Shown: positions 39,736 through 48,416 of the stretch, one piece after another
How positions within the stretch are numbered: position 1 is the first letter of the stretch
How the letters are laid out: each line of letters opens with the position of its first letter
NCBI RefSeq assembly: GCF_021049305.1
Contig: NZ_CP088081.1
Coordinates: forward strand, 930,001-994,000
Source: Ideonella dechloratans
GTDB taxonomy: Bacteria > Pseudomonadota > Gammaproteobacteria > Burkholderiales > Burkholderiaceae_C
Direction: 5' to 3'
DNA length: 64,000 nucleotides
The notes under the pieces: model-generated
What the model was told of the DNA's origin: nothing
Database searches by the model: none
Seen by the model: only the letters and a program-made list of their open reading frames with translations
Translations under genes and position numbers: made by a program

Positions 39736-40809
39736 ATGACAACGCTGGCACAGCGGATCGAGGAAACCGGGGGCCGGGCCTCCGGTTTCGACTACCTGAG
39801 ACTCACCCTGGCGGTGGCCGTGCTCCTGGTGCATTCGGTGGACACCACCTACGGCCTGCCGGCCAACGATGCCCTGTTCGGCTCCTGGCTGCGCCCCTTC
39901 ATCCGGGCCATCCTGCCGATGTTCTTCGCCCTCAGCGGCTTCCTGGTGGCCGGGAGCCTGCTGCGCAGCCGGGGCATCGGCACTTTTTTGTGGATGCGGG
40001 CGGTGCGCATCTACCCGGCGCTGACGGTCGAGGTGCTGCTCTCGGCCTTCATCCTGGGGCCGATCTTCACCAGCTACACGCTGGGCCAGTACTTCTCGGA
40101 TCCGCTGTTCCTGCGCTACCTGGTCAACGCCACCGGCCACATCTCCTTCCTGCTGCCCGGCGTCTTCAACGACAACCCGCATCCGAACACGGTGAACACC
40201 CAGTTGTGGACCGTCCCGTTCGAGCTGTACTGCTACCTGACCCTGGCGGTGCTGGCTCTGGCGGGGCTGAAGAACCGCCGCGCGATGGGCATTCTCTCCA
40301 TCGTGGTGATCAGCCTGAGCCTGTTTCTCTACAAATCCTTCAGCCAGAGCCTGGCCCTCACGCCCATCGGCCCGGTGTCGGGCTACCTGCTGGTGGCCAG
40401 CTTCCTGGCGGGGGTGATGGCCTATCTGTACCGGGAGGTGATTCCCTACAGCCGTCCGCTGCTGTGGGGCACGCTGCTGGCCAGCCTGCTGCTGTTGTCC
40501 GTGGTGCCGGGCGGTGACTTTCTGGCGCCCCTGCCCGTGGCCTATGCCACCGCGCACCTGGGCCTGCTGAACCCGCGCCGCATCAAGCTGGTGCAGGGTG
40601 CCGACTTCTCCTACGGCATCTACCTTTACGGCTTCGTGGTGCAGCAGGCCGTGGTCAGCATCGAGGCGATCCCTCGGCTCTGGTATGTCAACTTCGTCGT
40701 GGCCGGTCTGGTGACCTCGGCGTTCGCGGCCTTCTCCTGGTACTGGGTCGAGAAGCCCATGCTCCGCTTCAAGCACTGGAGCGCCTTGCGGCGCCCGGCC
40801 CCGGTCTGA
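39736..40809 (+). CDS. Acyltransferase family (type 3) membrane protein, copy 1
   Basis: A 357-residue integral membrane protein with about 10 spans. FDYLRLTLAVAVLLVHSVDTTYG contains the Arg-x10-His motif of the OafA/NodX-like acyltransferase 3 family, whose members O-acylate sugars at the envelope. FALSGFLVAGS, then NTQLWTVPFE are further family marks. The next gene is a paralogue. No polysaccharide cluster is nearby, so the acceptor is unknown. AGGGGGAG precedes the start. Confidence 0.88.
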   Translation: MTTLAQRIEETGGRASGFDYLRLTLAVAVLLVHSVDTTYGLPANDALFGSWLRPFIRAILPMFFALSGFLVAGSLLRSRGIGTFLWMRAVRIYPALTVEVLLSAFILGPIFTSYTLGQYFSDPLFLRYLVNATGHISFLLPGVFNDNPHPNTVNTQLWTVPFELYCYLTLAVLALAGLKNRRAMGILSIVVISLSLFLYKSFSQSLALTPIGPVSGYLLVASFLAGVMAYLYREVIPYSRPLLWGTLLASLLLLSVVPGGDFLAPLPVAYATAHLGLLNPRRIKLVQGADFSYGIYLYGFVVQQAVVSIEAIPRLWYVNFVVAGLVTSAFAAFSWYWVEKPMLRFKHWSALRRPAPV

Positions 40810-40825
40810 GCGGCCCGCAGCCCTT

Positions 40826-40852
40826 CCCGCCGGCGCAGGGGCGCCCGGCGGG
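40826..40852. terminator. Hairpin between the two acyltransferase genes
   Basis: CCCGCCGG...CCGGCGGG is a perfect 8-base-pair stem, 17 bases past the first acyltransferase stop. No T-tract follows. Confidence 0.4.
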
Positions 40853-40988
40853 TGTCCCCCCACGTTTGTGAGCATTGTCAGGAGAGGCTTGATGAGGGTA
40901 TGAAGCGCGGGTGCGGTTGACGGTCGGGCTTGTCGCTCTGGCAGGGTCTGCTGCAGGTGCTGCAGAAGCCATTGCCACGGGAGCGGCC

Positions 40989-42071
40989 GTGAAGTGCACA
41001 TTGACGCAGAGGCTCGACGAGACCCGGGGACGGGCCAGCGGCTTCGATGTCCTGCGCCTGACCCTGGCGATCGGCGTGCTCATGGTGCATTCCGTCGACA
41101 TTGCTCACGGCCTGGCGGCGGGCGATGAGCTCTTCAGCTCGGTGCTGCGTCCCTTCGTGCGGATCAAGCTGCCGATGTTCTTCGCGATCAGCGGCTTCCT
41201 GGTGACGGCGAGTTTCGTCAAGGCGCCGGGGATGGCCCAGTTCCTGTGGCAGCGCGCCCTGCGGATCTACCCGGCGCTGGTGGCGGCCGTCCTGGTGTTC
41301 AGCTTCGTCATCGGGCCGGCCTTCACGGTCTTCAGCACATCCCACTACCTGACCGACCCCCTGCTGGCCCGGTACCTGCTGAATGCCACGGGCTGCAGCA
41401 TCTCGTTCGAGCTTCCAGGGGTGTTCGGCGCGAATCCCCACCCGCGCACCGTCAACACCCAGCTCTGGACCCTGCCTTTCGAGCTGGGCTGCTACCTGCT
41501 GCTGGTGCTGGTGGCCACGGTGGTGACGCGAGGCCGGGCGACGTGCCTGCTGCTGCTCACGCTGCTCAGCAGTGCGGGCCTGTTCCTGTACAAGGTCCGG
41601 GCGCAGGGCTGGGTGCCCGTGCCACCCGGTCCCGTGTCCGGCTACCTGCTGATGTCCTGCTTCCTGGCCGGGGCCTGGCTCTACCTGTGTCGGGACCGCA
41701 TGCCCTACTGTCCGAGGCTGTTCGGGCTGTCGCTGGCGGCCTCGCTCCTGCTGCTGGGCGTGGTCCCCGGGGGCGACCATCTCGCCGCGCTGCCGGTCGC
41801 CTACGCCACCGTGTACCTGGGCTTGCGGAACCCGCGACGGGGTGTCTACGCCTCGGGGGCCCGGTTCAGCTACGGCATCTATCTCTACGGCTTTGCCGTC
41901 CAGCAGGCGGTGGCCTCCGTGGGCTGGGTTCCGCGCGTCTGGTACCTCAACTTCGCGCTGGGCGGCCTGATCACCCTGGCGCTGGCCGTGCTGTCCTACC
42001 ACCTGGTCGAGGCGCCGACCCTTCGCCGGCTCAAGACCTTCGCCGGCTTCAGACGCCCCGTGGCGACCTGA
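40989..42071 (+). CDS. Acyltransferase family (type 3) membrane protein, copy 2
   Basis: A 360-residue paralogue of the preceding gene. GTG 40989 (VKCTLTQRLDETRGRASGFD) aligns with the start of copy 1, and GGGAG lies just before it. An in-frame extension to 40911 is not needed. The motif VLRLTLAIGVLMVHSVD, FAISGFLVTAS and NTQLWTLPFELGCYL are shared blocks. Loops between membrane spans differ, suggesting divergence in donor or acceptor. Likely envelope sugar O-acylation. Confidence 0.86.
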   Translation: MKCTLTQRLDETRGRASGFDVLRLTLAIGVLMVHSVDIAHGLAAGDELFSSVLRPFVRIKLPMFFAISGFLVTASFVKAPGMAQFLWQRALRIYPALVAAVLVFSFVIGPAFTVFSTSHYLTDPLLARYLLNATGCSISFELPGVFGANPHPRTVNTQLWTLPFELGCYLLLVLVATVVTRGRATCLLLLTLLSSAGLFLYKVRAQGWVPVPPGPVSGYLLMSCFLAGAWLYLCRDRMPYCPRLFGLSLAASLLLLGVVPGGDHLAALPVAYATVYLGLRNPRRGVYASGARFSYGIYLYGFAVQQAVASVGWVPRVWYLNFALGGLITLALAVLSYHLVEAPTLRRLKTFAGFRRPVAT

Positions 42072-42110
42072 GCCTTTGCCGGGCCGGGGCCGCGCAGGCC
42101 CCCTCGCCGG

Positions 42111-42737
42111 TCAGCGCGTGACCAGCAGGCGCAGGCCCAGGGCCACGAAGACCGCGCCGGCCACCCGGTCCAGCCACAGGCCCACCCGGGGCTGGCGCTG
42201 GATCCACTGCCCGATGGCGCCCGAAAAATAACCCAGCAGGCCGAACAGCAGGGCGGCCTGGGCGGTGAAAGTCAGGCCCAGCAGGGCGATCTGCAGCCCC
42301 ACCCGGCCGTGCTCGGCCACCACGAACTGGGGCAGGAAGGACAGGAAGAACAGCACCACCTTGGGGTTGATGGCGTTGGCGAGCACGCCCTTGAGGAACA
42401 GGCGCAGCAGCGAGGGCTCGCTGTCGGTGACGGCCTGCACCTGGGTGCCGCCGCGGCTGCGCAGGGCCTGCACGCCCAGCCACACCAGGTACAGGCCGCC
42501 GCAGACCTTGAGGGCCGTGAAGGCCAGTGGCGAGGCGGCGATCAGCGCACTGACGCCGGCCACCGCCAGCACGGTGTGGCTCAGGCAGCCCAGGGCGCAG
42601 CCCAGGCCGAAGGCCATGCCCTGGCGCCGCCCCTTGGAGATGCCCATGCCCAGCACCATCAGGTTGTCGGGGCCGGGCGAGGCGGTGATCAGCAGGGCGG
42701 CCAGCAGGAAGGCGAAGAACTGTTCAGGGCTCAGCAT
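42111..42737 (-). CDS. LysE/RhtB family amino acid exporter
   Basis: A 208-residue inner-membrane protein with six hydrophobic segments. The N-terminal TASPGPDNLMVLGMGISKGRRQG is the LysE family signature, and FLKGVLANAINPKVVLFFLSFLPQF another conserved block. Such proteins export lysine, threonine, homoserine or related amino acids. It is convergent with the acyltransferase gene, and 46 bases downstream of the AI-2E family gene on the same strand. Confidence 0.9.
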   Translation of the reverse strand: MLSPEQFFAFLLAALLITASPGPDNLMVLGMGISKGRRQGMAFGLGCALGCLSHTVLAVAGVSALIAASPLAFTALKVCGGLYLVWLGVQALRSRGGTQVQAVTDSEPSLLRLFLKGVLANAINPKVVLFFLSFLPQFVVAEHGRVGLQIALLGLTFTAQAALLFGLLGYFSGAIGQWIQRQPRVGLWLDRVAGAVFVALGLRLLVTR

Positions 42738-42783
42738 GCCGTGAGCATAAGGGCTGTGGCCGCTGCCGTGCCGGGCGCAGGGC

Positions 42784-44631
42784 TCAGCGTGCCTTGGGAT
42801 CCACCCAGGCCACGGCCGCTTCCAGCGAATCCGCGCTGGCGTCGAAGTGCCAGGGCGCTCCGGGCGGCGGTGCCGTGTCCGCGTTGCCGATGCGGGGGCG
42901 CAGCAGCACCAGCCGCGCCAGGCCGCGCTGGCGGATCACGCCCAGGGCCTGCAGCACGCGGTGGCCCTGCGGGCTGTCGGCCTCCGGCAGTTCGACCAGG
43001 AAGACCAGGCCCAGCGCGTCCAGCGCCTCCGGGTCCTTGGGGGTCACGCATTCGTCCAGCGTGAAGTGGCGCGCGTCCAGGCCCTGGTGGCACAGCACGC
43101 GCACCAGCAGCTCGGCCACCAGTTCCGACCGGATGCTGCCGCTGCTCAGGCACAGGGTCACCGAGCCCCGGGGCGCATGCTCCGGCCCCGGGCGCCACCC
43201 GCTGGCCTGCAGCCGGGCCTGGCGCAGGCCCAGCCCGATGCGGCCGCTCTCCAGCACGCTGGGCGGACGGCGGCGGCCGCGGCGGTGCGGCCGGGTCGGA
43301 TCGCCCGCGATGGTGTCGAACAGCTCCTGGATGGCGGCCCGCGCCTTGGCCTGCTGGGATTCGCTGATCAGGCCGGCCTCGAAATCGGCCCGGGCCAGCT
43401 CGAAGGCGGGCAGCGCCACCTGGTCGAAGTAGCGTGCCAGCGGGTGCTTCTTCAGGTAGGCCTGGGCGTCGGCGACGATCTCCACCAGGTTGCCGGTGAT
43501 GCTGCGCTGGTAGAAGCGCTGGGCCAGCGTCAGCGCGGGGGTGTCGCCCAGCAGCAGGTCCAGGAAGGACAGCGCGGGCACATGCCGGCCGGCCACCACC
43601 AGGCACAGGGTCAGCGGGGTGGACATCAGCAGCCCCACCGGGCCCCACACGGCCCCCCAGAAGATGGCCGAGACCACCACCGAGAAGGGGGCCAGACCGG
43701 TGCTGTGGCCGTAGAGGTTGGGCTCGACGGCGTTGGCCGCGACCAGTTCCACCACGGCCAGGATCAGCAGCGTGCCGCCGGCCAGGCCCCAGCCGGGCTC
43801 GGCCGCCGCGGCCATGGCGGCGGCGGCCAGCGCGGCCGCCGGGTAGCCCACATAGGGCACGAAGCGCAGCAGGGCGGCCAGCACGGCCCAGACCGCCGGC
43901 TGCGGCAGGCCGATGGCCGCCAGCAGGGCCCAGGTCACCAGGCCCACCCCGGCATTGACCGCGAACTGCGAGGCGAAATAGCGCGACAGGCGCTGGGCGG
44001 CGTCGTCGAAGGCCACGGTGGCGGCACGCAGGTCCTGCCCGCCGGCCAGGCGCAGCAGGCGGTCGCGCAGGGCATCCTGCTCCAGCAGCAGGAAGACCAG
44101 CACCAGCGCCACCACGCCGATGGTGCCCAGCGGGCCCCAGAGGCTGGCCAGCAGATGGGTCAGCAGGGCCGTGGGCGACTGCACGGTCGGCGCGTCGACC
44201 GGCATCGCTTCCAGCGGGCCGGGCACAGTGTCCCGGGAAGCCGCGGGGGTGGGGGTCAGGCGCAGCCCCAGGTCGCCCAGCGCGCCCAGCGGGCCCAGGC
44301 TGAGCTGGCGCACCGCCTGCACCTTGTCCTGCAGATGGGCCTGGTAGCGCGGCAGGTTGTTCGACAGGCTGGCCAATTGCAGGGCCAGCACGCCGGCCAC
44401 GCCCACGGCCAGCAGGGCCACCAGGCCCAGCGTCAGCAGCGAGGCGCCCGTCTGGCCCAGGCCCAGCCGGCGGATCTGCCGCACCACGGGCGCCAGCACG
44501 AAGGCGGCCATCGCCGCCAGGGCGATGGGCACCAGCACATCGCGGCCCAGCACGATCAGGCCGAGGATGGCGGCCGCGGCCAGGATGCGCAGGGCCAGGG
44601 CTTCGCCGCGCGGATGCTCGGCGCTGCTCAT
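42784..44631 (-). CDS. AI-2E family transporter with a C-terminal soluble domain
   Basis: A 615-residue protein. The first 370 residues hold eight or so membrane spans of the AI-2E/PerM (UPF0118) family (LVPIALAAMAAFVLAPVVRQ, LLRFVPYVGYPAAALAA, VEPNLYGHSTGL, STPLTLCLVVAGRHVP). Residues 470-615 form a soluble domain (SVTLCLSSGSIRSELVAELL, VLRPR... VLLRPRIGNAD) that looks like a Rossmann-type fold. The start overlaps the TetR stop as ATGA. The substrate is unproven; not all family members carry autoinducer-2. Confidence 0.85.
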   Translation of the reverse strand: MSSAEHPRGEALALRILAAAAILGLIVLGRDVLVPIALAAMAAFVLAPVVRQIRRLGLGQTGASLLTLGLVALLAVGVAGVLALQLASLSNNLPRYQAHLQDKVQAVRQLSLGPLGALGDLGLRLTPTPAASRDTVPGPLEAMPVDAPTVQSPTALLTHLLASLWGPLGTIGVVALVLVFLLLEQDALRDRLLRLAGGQDLRAATVAFDDAAQRLSRYFASQFAVNAGVGLVTWALLAAIGLPQPAVWAVLAALLRFVPYVGYPAAALAAAAMAAAAEPGWGLAGGTLLILAVVELVAANAVEPNLYGHSTGLAPFSVVVSAIFWGAVWGPVGLLMSTPLTLCLVVAGRHVPALSFLDLLLGDTPALTLAQRFYQRSITGNLVEIVADAQAYLKKHPLARYFDQVALPAFELARADFEAGLISESQQAKARAAIQELFDTIAGDPTRPHRRGRRRPPSVLESGRIGLGLRQARLQASGWRPGPEHAPRGSVTLCLSSGSIRSELVAELLVRVLCHQGLDARHFTLDECVTPKDPEALDALGLVFLVELPEADSPQGHRVLQALGVIRQRGLARLVLLRPRIGNADTAPPPGAPWHFDASADSLEAAVAWVDPKAR

Positions 44632-45293
44632 GGCGGGAGCAGGCCGCAGCCCCGCAGCACCATGGCCAGCACATGGGCCTCGGCCCGGGCATGGTCGGCC
44701 GGGGTCAGTTCGGTGCGGCCCAGCACGGCCCGCACCTGCACGTCGAAGTCGGCGTAGGTCTGGGTCATGGCCCAGATCGAGAAGAACAGGTGGGTGCTGT
44801 CCACCGGGGCCATGCGGCCGGCGGCGATCCAGCCGTCGATGACGGCGGCCTTGCCGGCCACCAGATGGTGCAGTTCGCTGCGCAGCAGCTCGCCCACCAC
44901 CGGGGCCCCGTGCAGCAGCTCATTGGCGAAGACCTGGGAGGCGGCGGGCCGCTCGCGGCTGAGCGCCATCTTGGCGCGCACGTAGCGGCTCAGCGCCTCG
45001 CGCGGGTCGGCCTCGGCGGTGATGGCATCGGTGGGGGTGAGCCAGTCGCGCAGCACGGTGGCCAGCACCGCCTCGTACAGGCCCTTCTTGCCGCCGAAGT
45101 AGTAGTGCAGGTTGGCCTTGGGCAGCCCGGCCTGCTCGGCGATCTCGGCCATGGTGGCCCCCTCGAAGCCCGCCCGCGCGAACACCTGTTCGGCCGCGTG
45201 CAGGATGGCCGCTTCGTTGGCCTGGCGGATCTGGCCCTTGCGGCCGTCTTCGGCCGCAGCGGGGCGGTGGGGGGCGAGGGCGGAGAGGCTCAT
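44628..45293 (-). CDS. TetR family regulator, RutR-like
   Basis: A 221-residue regulator. Helix-turn-helix at residues 25-70 (ATMAEIAEQAGLPKANLHYYFGGKKGLYEAVL). The ligand domain matches E. coli RutR segment by segment as recalled: SRERPAASQVFANELLHGAP, IDGWIAAGRMAPVDSTHLFF, and IWAMTQTYADFDVQV. RutR senses uracil and thymine and controls pyrimidine catabolism. It lies directly downstream of the ABC importer genes, and RutR-type boxes occur upstream of preT and of the importer, so it is the likely regulator of both. Confidence 0.82.
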   Translation of the reverse strand: MSLSALAPHRPAAAEDGRKGQIRQANEAAILHAAEQVFARAGFEGATMAEIAEQAGLPKANLHYYFGGKKGLYEAVLATVLRDWLTPTDAITAEADPREALSRYVRAKMALSRERPAASQVFANELLHGAPVVGELLRSELHHLVAGKAAVIDGWIAAGRMAPVDSTHLFFSIWAMTQTYADFDVQVRAVLGRTELTPADHARAEAHVLAMVLRGCGLLPP

Positions 45294-45308
45294 GCGGACG
45301 CGATCATA

Positions 45309-45330
45309 GGGCCCCGCCGCGGCGGGGCCC
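45309..45330 (-). terminator. 22-base perfect palindrome after the ABC importer operon
   Basis: A perfectly self-complementary GC-only element (GGGCCCCGCCG and its mirror) lies 38 bases past the binding-protein stop and 15 bases before the TetR start. It most likely acts as an attenuator or terminator between importer and regulator genes. It is too GC-rich to resemble the RutR operator. Confidence 0.55.
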
Positions 45331-45368
45331 CGGACGACCGTGGCGCAGCGGGCCGGGCGGCTTACGGC

Positions 45369-46376
45369 TTACTTCTGCGCGGCGTCCCACACGGCGTGGG
45401 TCATGGCCGCGGCGCCCGGGTCCTTCTTGATCACCGGCGAGCTGCCGCCGCTCAGCAGCACCTTGACCGTGCGCTCATAGGCGGCCGGGTCCAGGTAGCC
45501 GATCTTGGGCGTGCCGGCGTTGCTGATCAGCTTGGCGACGTTCTCCATCTGGCGCTTCTGCACCGCCAGCGTGGCGCTGCCCGAGGCGTCCTGGGCCACC
45601 ACGATCTTGGCCGCTTCCTCGGGGTTCTTCACCGCGTCGTTCCAGCCCTTGAAGCTGGCCTTGAGGAACTTGGCCATCTTGGCGACGAAGGCCTTGTCCT
45701 TCAGGTTGGGCTCCAGCACGTAGAGACCGTCCTCCAGCGAGGCCACGCCCTCCTTCTCGTAGAAGAAGGTGGTCAGGTCGCTTTCCTTGATGCCGGCATC
45801 GATGACCTGCCAGTACTCGTTGTAGATCATCGTCGAGATGCAGGCGGCCTGGTTCTGCAGCAGCGGGTCGACGTTGAAGCCCTGCTTGAGGATCTTGATG
45901 TCGCTGCCGGGCTTGTAGCCCAGCTTGGTCATCCAGTTCAGGAAGGGGTACTCGTTGCCGCCGTACCAGACACCCAGGGTCTTGCCCTTGAGGTCCTTGG
46001 GGCTGCTCACGCCGGCGGACTTCCTGCAGGTCAGCATCAGGCCCGACTTGTCGAAGACCTGGGCGATGTTGACCAGGGGCACGCCGGCCTCGCGCGCGGC
46101 CAGGGCGTCGGGCATCCAGTTGACGACCACGTCGGCCGACTTGCCGGCGATGACCTGCACCGGCGAGATGTCCGGCCCGCCGGCCTTGATGGTCACGTCC
46201 AGGCCCTCGGCCTTGTAGTAGCCCTTGGCCGCGGCCACGTAGTAGCCGGCGAACTGGGCCTGGGGCACCCACTTCAGCTGCAGCGTGACCTTCTCGGCCG
46301 CCTGGGCGCCCAGGCAGAGCGCACCGGCGGCCAGGGCCAGCAGCGAACGACGGATCATCGGGATCGAAGCAATCAT
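45369..46376 (-). CDS. ABC importer binding protein, NMT1/THI5-like
   Basis: A 335-residue periplasmic protein with a signal peptide ending AQA (MIRRSLLALAAGALCLGAQA; a start at MIRRS is possible). The core LQLKWVPQAQFAGYYVAAAKGYYKAEGLDVTI is the NMT1/THI5 binding-protein hallmark, whose members bind thiamine-precursor pyrimidines and similar planar compounds. The operon order is ATPase, permease, permease, binding protein. The RutR-type box upstream of the operon and the adjacent RutR-like gene suggest a pyrimidine ligand; this is inference. Confidence 0.88.
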   Translation of the reverse strand: MIASIPMIRRSLLALAAGALCLGAQAAEKVTLQLKWVPQAQFAGYYVAAAKGYYKAEGLDVTIKAGGPDISPVQVIAGKSADVVVNWMPDALAAREAGVPLVNIAQVFDKSGLMLTCRKSAGVSSPKDLKGKTLGVWYGGNEYPFLNWMTKLGYKPGSDIKILKQGFNVDPLLQNQAACISTMIYNEYWQVIDAGIKESDLTTFFYEKEGVASLEDGLYVLEPNLKDKAFVAKMAKFLKASFKGWNDAVKNPEEAAKIVVAQDASGSATLAVQKRQMENVAKLISNAGTPKIGYLDPAAYERTVKVLLSGGSSPVIKKDPGAAAMTHAVWDAAQK

Positions 46377-46422
46377 CGAACAAGCTCCTCGTGTGGAGTG
46401 GGTGGGTGATGGGGAGGGGAAA

Positions 46423-47523
46423 TCAACGCGAGCGGAAGGCGGGGTGCCAGAAGTTGACCCGGCGTTCCAGCCGCGACAGCAGGGCGTAGAGGCCCGAGCC
46501 GGTGAGGGCGGCCACCACGATGGCGGCCCAGACCAGGGGCATGTTCATGCGTGCGGCCTCGGTGGAGATGCGAAAGCCCAGGCCGGCCGTGGGCGAGCCG
46601 AAGAACTCGGCCACGATGGCGCCGATCAGCGACAGCGTGGCGTTGACCTTGAGCGCGCCGAAGATGTGTGGCAGCGCGGTGGGCAGGCGCAGCCACAGCA
46701 GGGTGCGGCGGTAGCCGGCCGCGTAGCTGTGCATCAGCTCGCGCTCGAGCTTGCCGGCGGCCTCCAGCCCGGCCAGGGTGTTGATCAGCGCCGGGAAGAA
46801 GGTCATCAGCACGATCACCGCCGCCTTGGACGGCCAGTAGAAGCCGAACCACATCACCGCGATGGGCGCCACCCCCACCAGGGGCACGGTGCTGGTCAGC
46901 GCGGCCACCGGCTGCAGGCCGCGCTGCAGAAAGGGCGCGCGGTCGATGGCGATGCCGGTCAGCACGCCCAGGCCGTTGCCCAGCAGATAGCCGATCAGCA
47001 CTGACTTCAGAACGGTCTGCACGAAGTCGCCGCCCAGCGTGGCGGTGTTGTCCCACAGGGCCTGCACGATCAGCGAGGGCGCGGGCAGCAGCACCCGGGG
47101 CACCTCGAAGACGGTGACGCCCAGCTCCCAGAGGTACAGCAGCCACAGGCCGAACAGGCCGGCGGTGGCCGGGCCGCTCCAGCGGCTGTCGGGCTGCTCG
47201 GCCAGCTGGCGCACGCTGCACTGGGCCAGGGCCAGGATGGCCAGCAGGCGCAGCCCGTCGCCGCCCTGCAACGGGGTGGGCAGGGCCAGGAAGAGGGCGA
47301 CGGCCGCCGCGGCGATCAGGCCCAGGGACAGGGCGCCGCGGACCGGGCCGCTGGCCGGGCGCAGCGCGGCCAGCGCCGCCAGCAGCAGCAGGCCATCCGC
47401 CAGCGGGCGCAGCAGGCCCTGGCTGGGGGCCAGCACCGTCAGGGCCAGGGCCAGCACGGCGGCCAGCGAGCCGGGGCGGCGGAGCCCGGCGGGCGACGGG
47501 GTGGACAGGTTCAGGGTGTTCAT
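46423..47523 (-). CDS. ABC importer permease, second subunit
   Basis: A 366-residue permease. The C-terminal 230 residues are a standard SsuC/ThiX-like channel domain with the EAA-type loop MHSYAAGYRRTLLWLRLPTALPH. The first ~135 residues carry extra hydrophobic segments (LAAVLALALTVLAP, LLLLAALAAL, GLIAAAAVALFLALP) rarely seen in this family. ATG 47523 overlaps the stop of the other permease as ATGA. It would form the heterodimeric channel with the next-upstream permease. Confidence 0.85.
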   Translation of the reverse strand: MNTLNLSTPSPAGLRRPGSLAAVLALALTVLAPSQGLLRPLADGLLLLAALAALRPASGPVRGALSLGLIAAAAVALFLALPTPLQGGDGLRLLAILALAQCSVRQLAEQPDSRWSGPATAGLFGLWLLYLWELGVTVFEVPRVLLPAPSLIVQALWDNTATLGGDFVQTVLKSVLIGYLLGNGLGVLTGIAIDRAPFLQRGLQPVAALTSTVPLVGVAPIAVMWFGFYWPSKAAVIVLMTFFPALINTLAGLEAAGKLERELMHSYAAGYRRTLLWLRLPTALPHIFGALKVNATLSLIGAIVAEFFGSPTAGLGFRISTEAARMNMPLVWAAIVVAALTGSGLYALLSRLERRVNFWHPAFRSR

Positions 47524-48416
47524 GCGCCGCTCCGCGACGGGGCCGGCCGCATGCGGCGCAGCACGGCCTTTTCCAGCAGGGTGATGGCGCCGGTCAGCAC
47601 CAGGCCCAGCACCGAGGCCATCACCAGCGCCGACCAGATGGCCACCGTGTTGCCGTAGTAGGAGCTGGTCAGCAGGCGCGCGCCCAGGCCGGCCTGGGCG
47701 CCGGTGGGCAGCTCGGCCACGATGGCGCCGACCAGGCCGGCGGCCATCGACACGCGCAGCGCCGGGAAGAGGAAAGGCAGGGAGGCGGGCAGGCGCAGCA
47801 TCCAGAAGGTGTGGGCCCGGCTGGCGGCGTAGGTGTGCATCAGTTCCAGCTCCAGGCGCTGCGGCGCGCGCAGGCCCTGCACCATGGCCACCGTCACCGG
47901 GAAGAAGCAGAGGTAGGTGGCGATGACCACCTTGGGCATCAGCCCCTCGAAGCCCAGGCTGCCCAGGATGACCATGACGATGGGCGCGACGGCCAGCACC
48001 GGGATGGTCTGCGAGGCCACCACCCAGGGCAGCAGGGCGCGCTCCAGCGTGCGGGAGTGGACGATGGCGGCGGCCAGCAGCATGCCCAGCAGCGCCCCGG
48101 CGGCGAAGCCCAGCAGCGTGGCCTCGCCGGTCACGCCGGTGTGCAGCCACAGGCTGCGGGGCGAATCGACCGGCCAGTCGACCAGGCCGGACCAGAGGTC
48201 GGCCGCGATCTGGTGCGGCGCGGGCAGCACCGGGCGCTGCATGGCCAGGGTGGCCCGCAGCAGGTCCGTCCAGGTCCAGGCGCCCTGGGGCGCCAGCACC
48301 CGCTCGATGGTGCCCGGCGCGTTCAGGCCGATGGCCGCGGCGTACCAGAGCACCAGGATCACCGCGCCCACCACCATCACCGGCAGCACCCGGCGGTGCA
48401 GGGCGTCAGTGCTCAT
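47520..48416 (-). CDS. ABC importer permease, first subunit
   Basis: A 298-residue permease with six spans and the binding-protein-dependent loop MHTYAASRAHTFWMLRLPASLPF. A periplasmic loop (residues 35-95) separates span 1 from the rest. The start overlaps the ATPase stop, and its stop overlaps the second permease. It belongs to the nitrate/sulfonate/pyrimidine (SsuC/ThiX) permease family. Confidence 0.88.
   Translation of the reverse strand: MSTDALHRRVLPVMVVGAVILVLWYAAAIGLNAPGTIERVLAPQGAWTWTDLLRATLAMQRPVLPAPHQIAADLWSGLVDWPVDSPRSLWLHTGVTGEATLLGFAAGALLGMLLAAAIVHSRTLERALLPWVVASQTIPVLAVAPIVMVILGSLGFEGLMPKVVIATYLCFFPVTVAMVQGLRAPQRLELELMHTYAASRAHTFWMLRLPASLPFLFPALRVSMAAGLVGAIVAELPTGAQAGLGARLLTSSYYGNTVAIWSALVMASVLGLVLTGAITLLEKAVLRRMRPAPSRSGA

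Noticed and set aside
45309..45330. Perfect 22-base palindrome as a regulator operator
   Set aside because: It is a pure G/C run at an operon end, with no similarity to RutR or TetR sites; terminator or attenuator is simpler.
46440..46465. Third RutR box (TTGACC near 46455)
   Set aside because: Only one half-site is present and it lies inside a permease gene.
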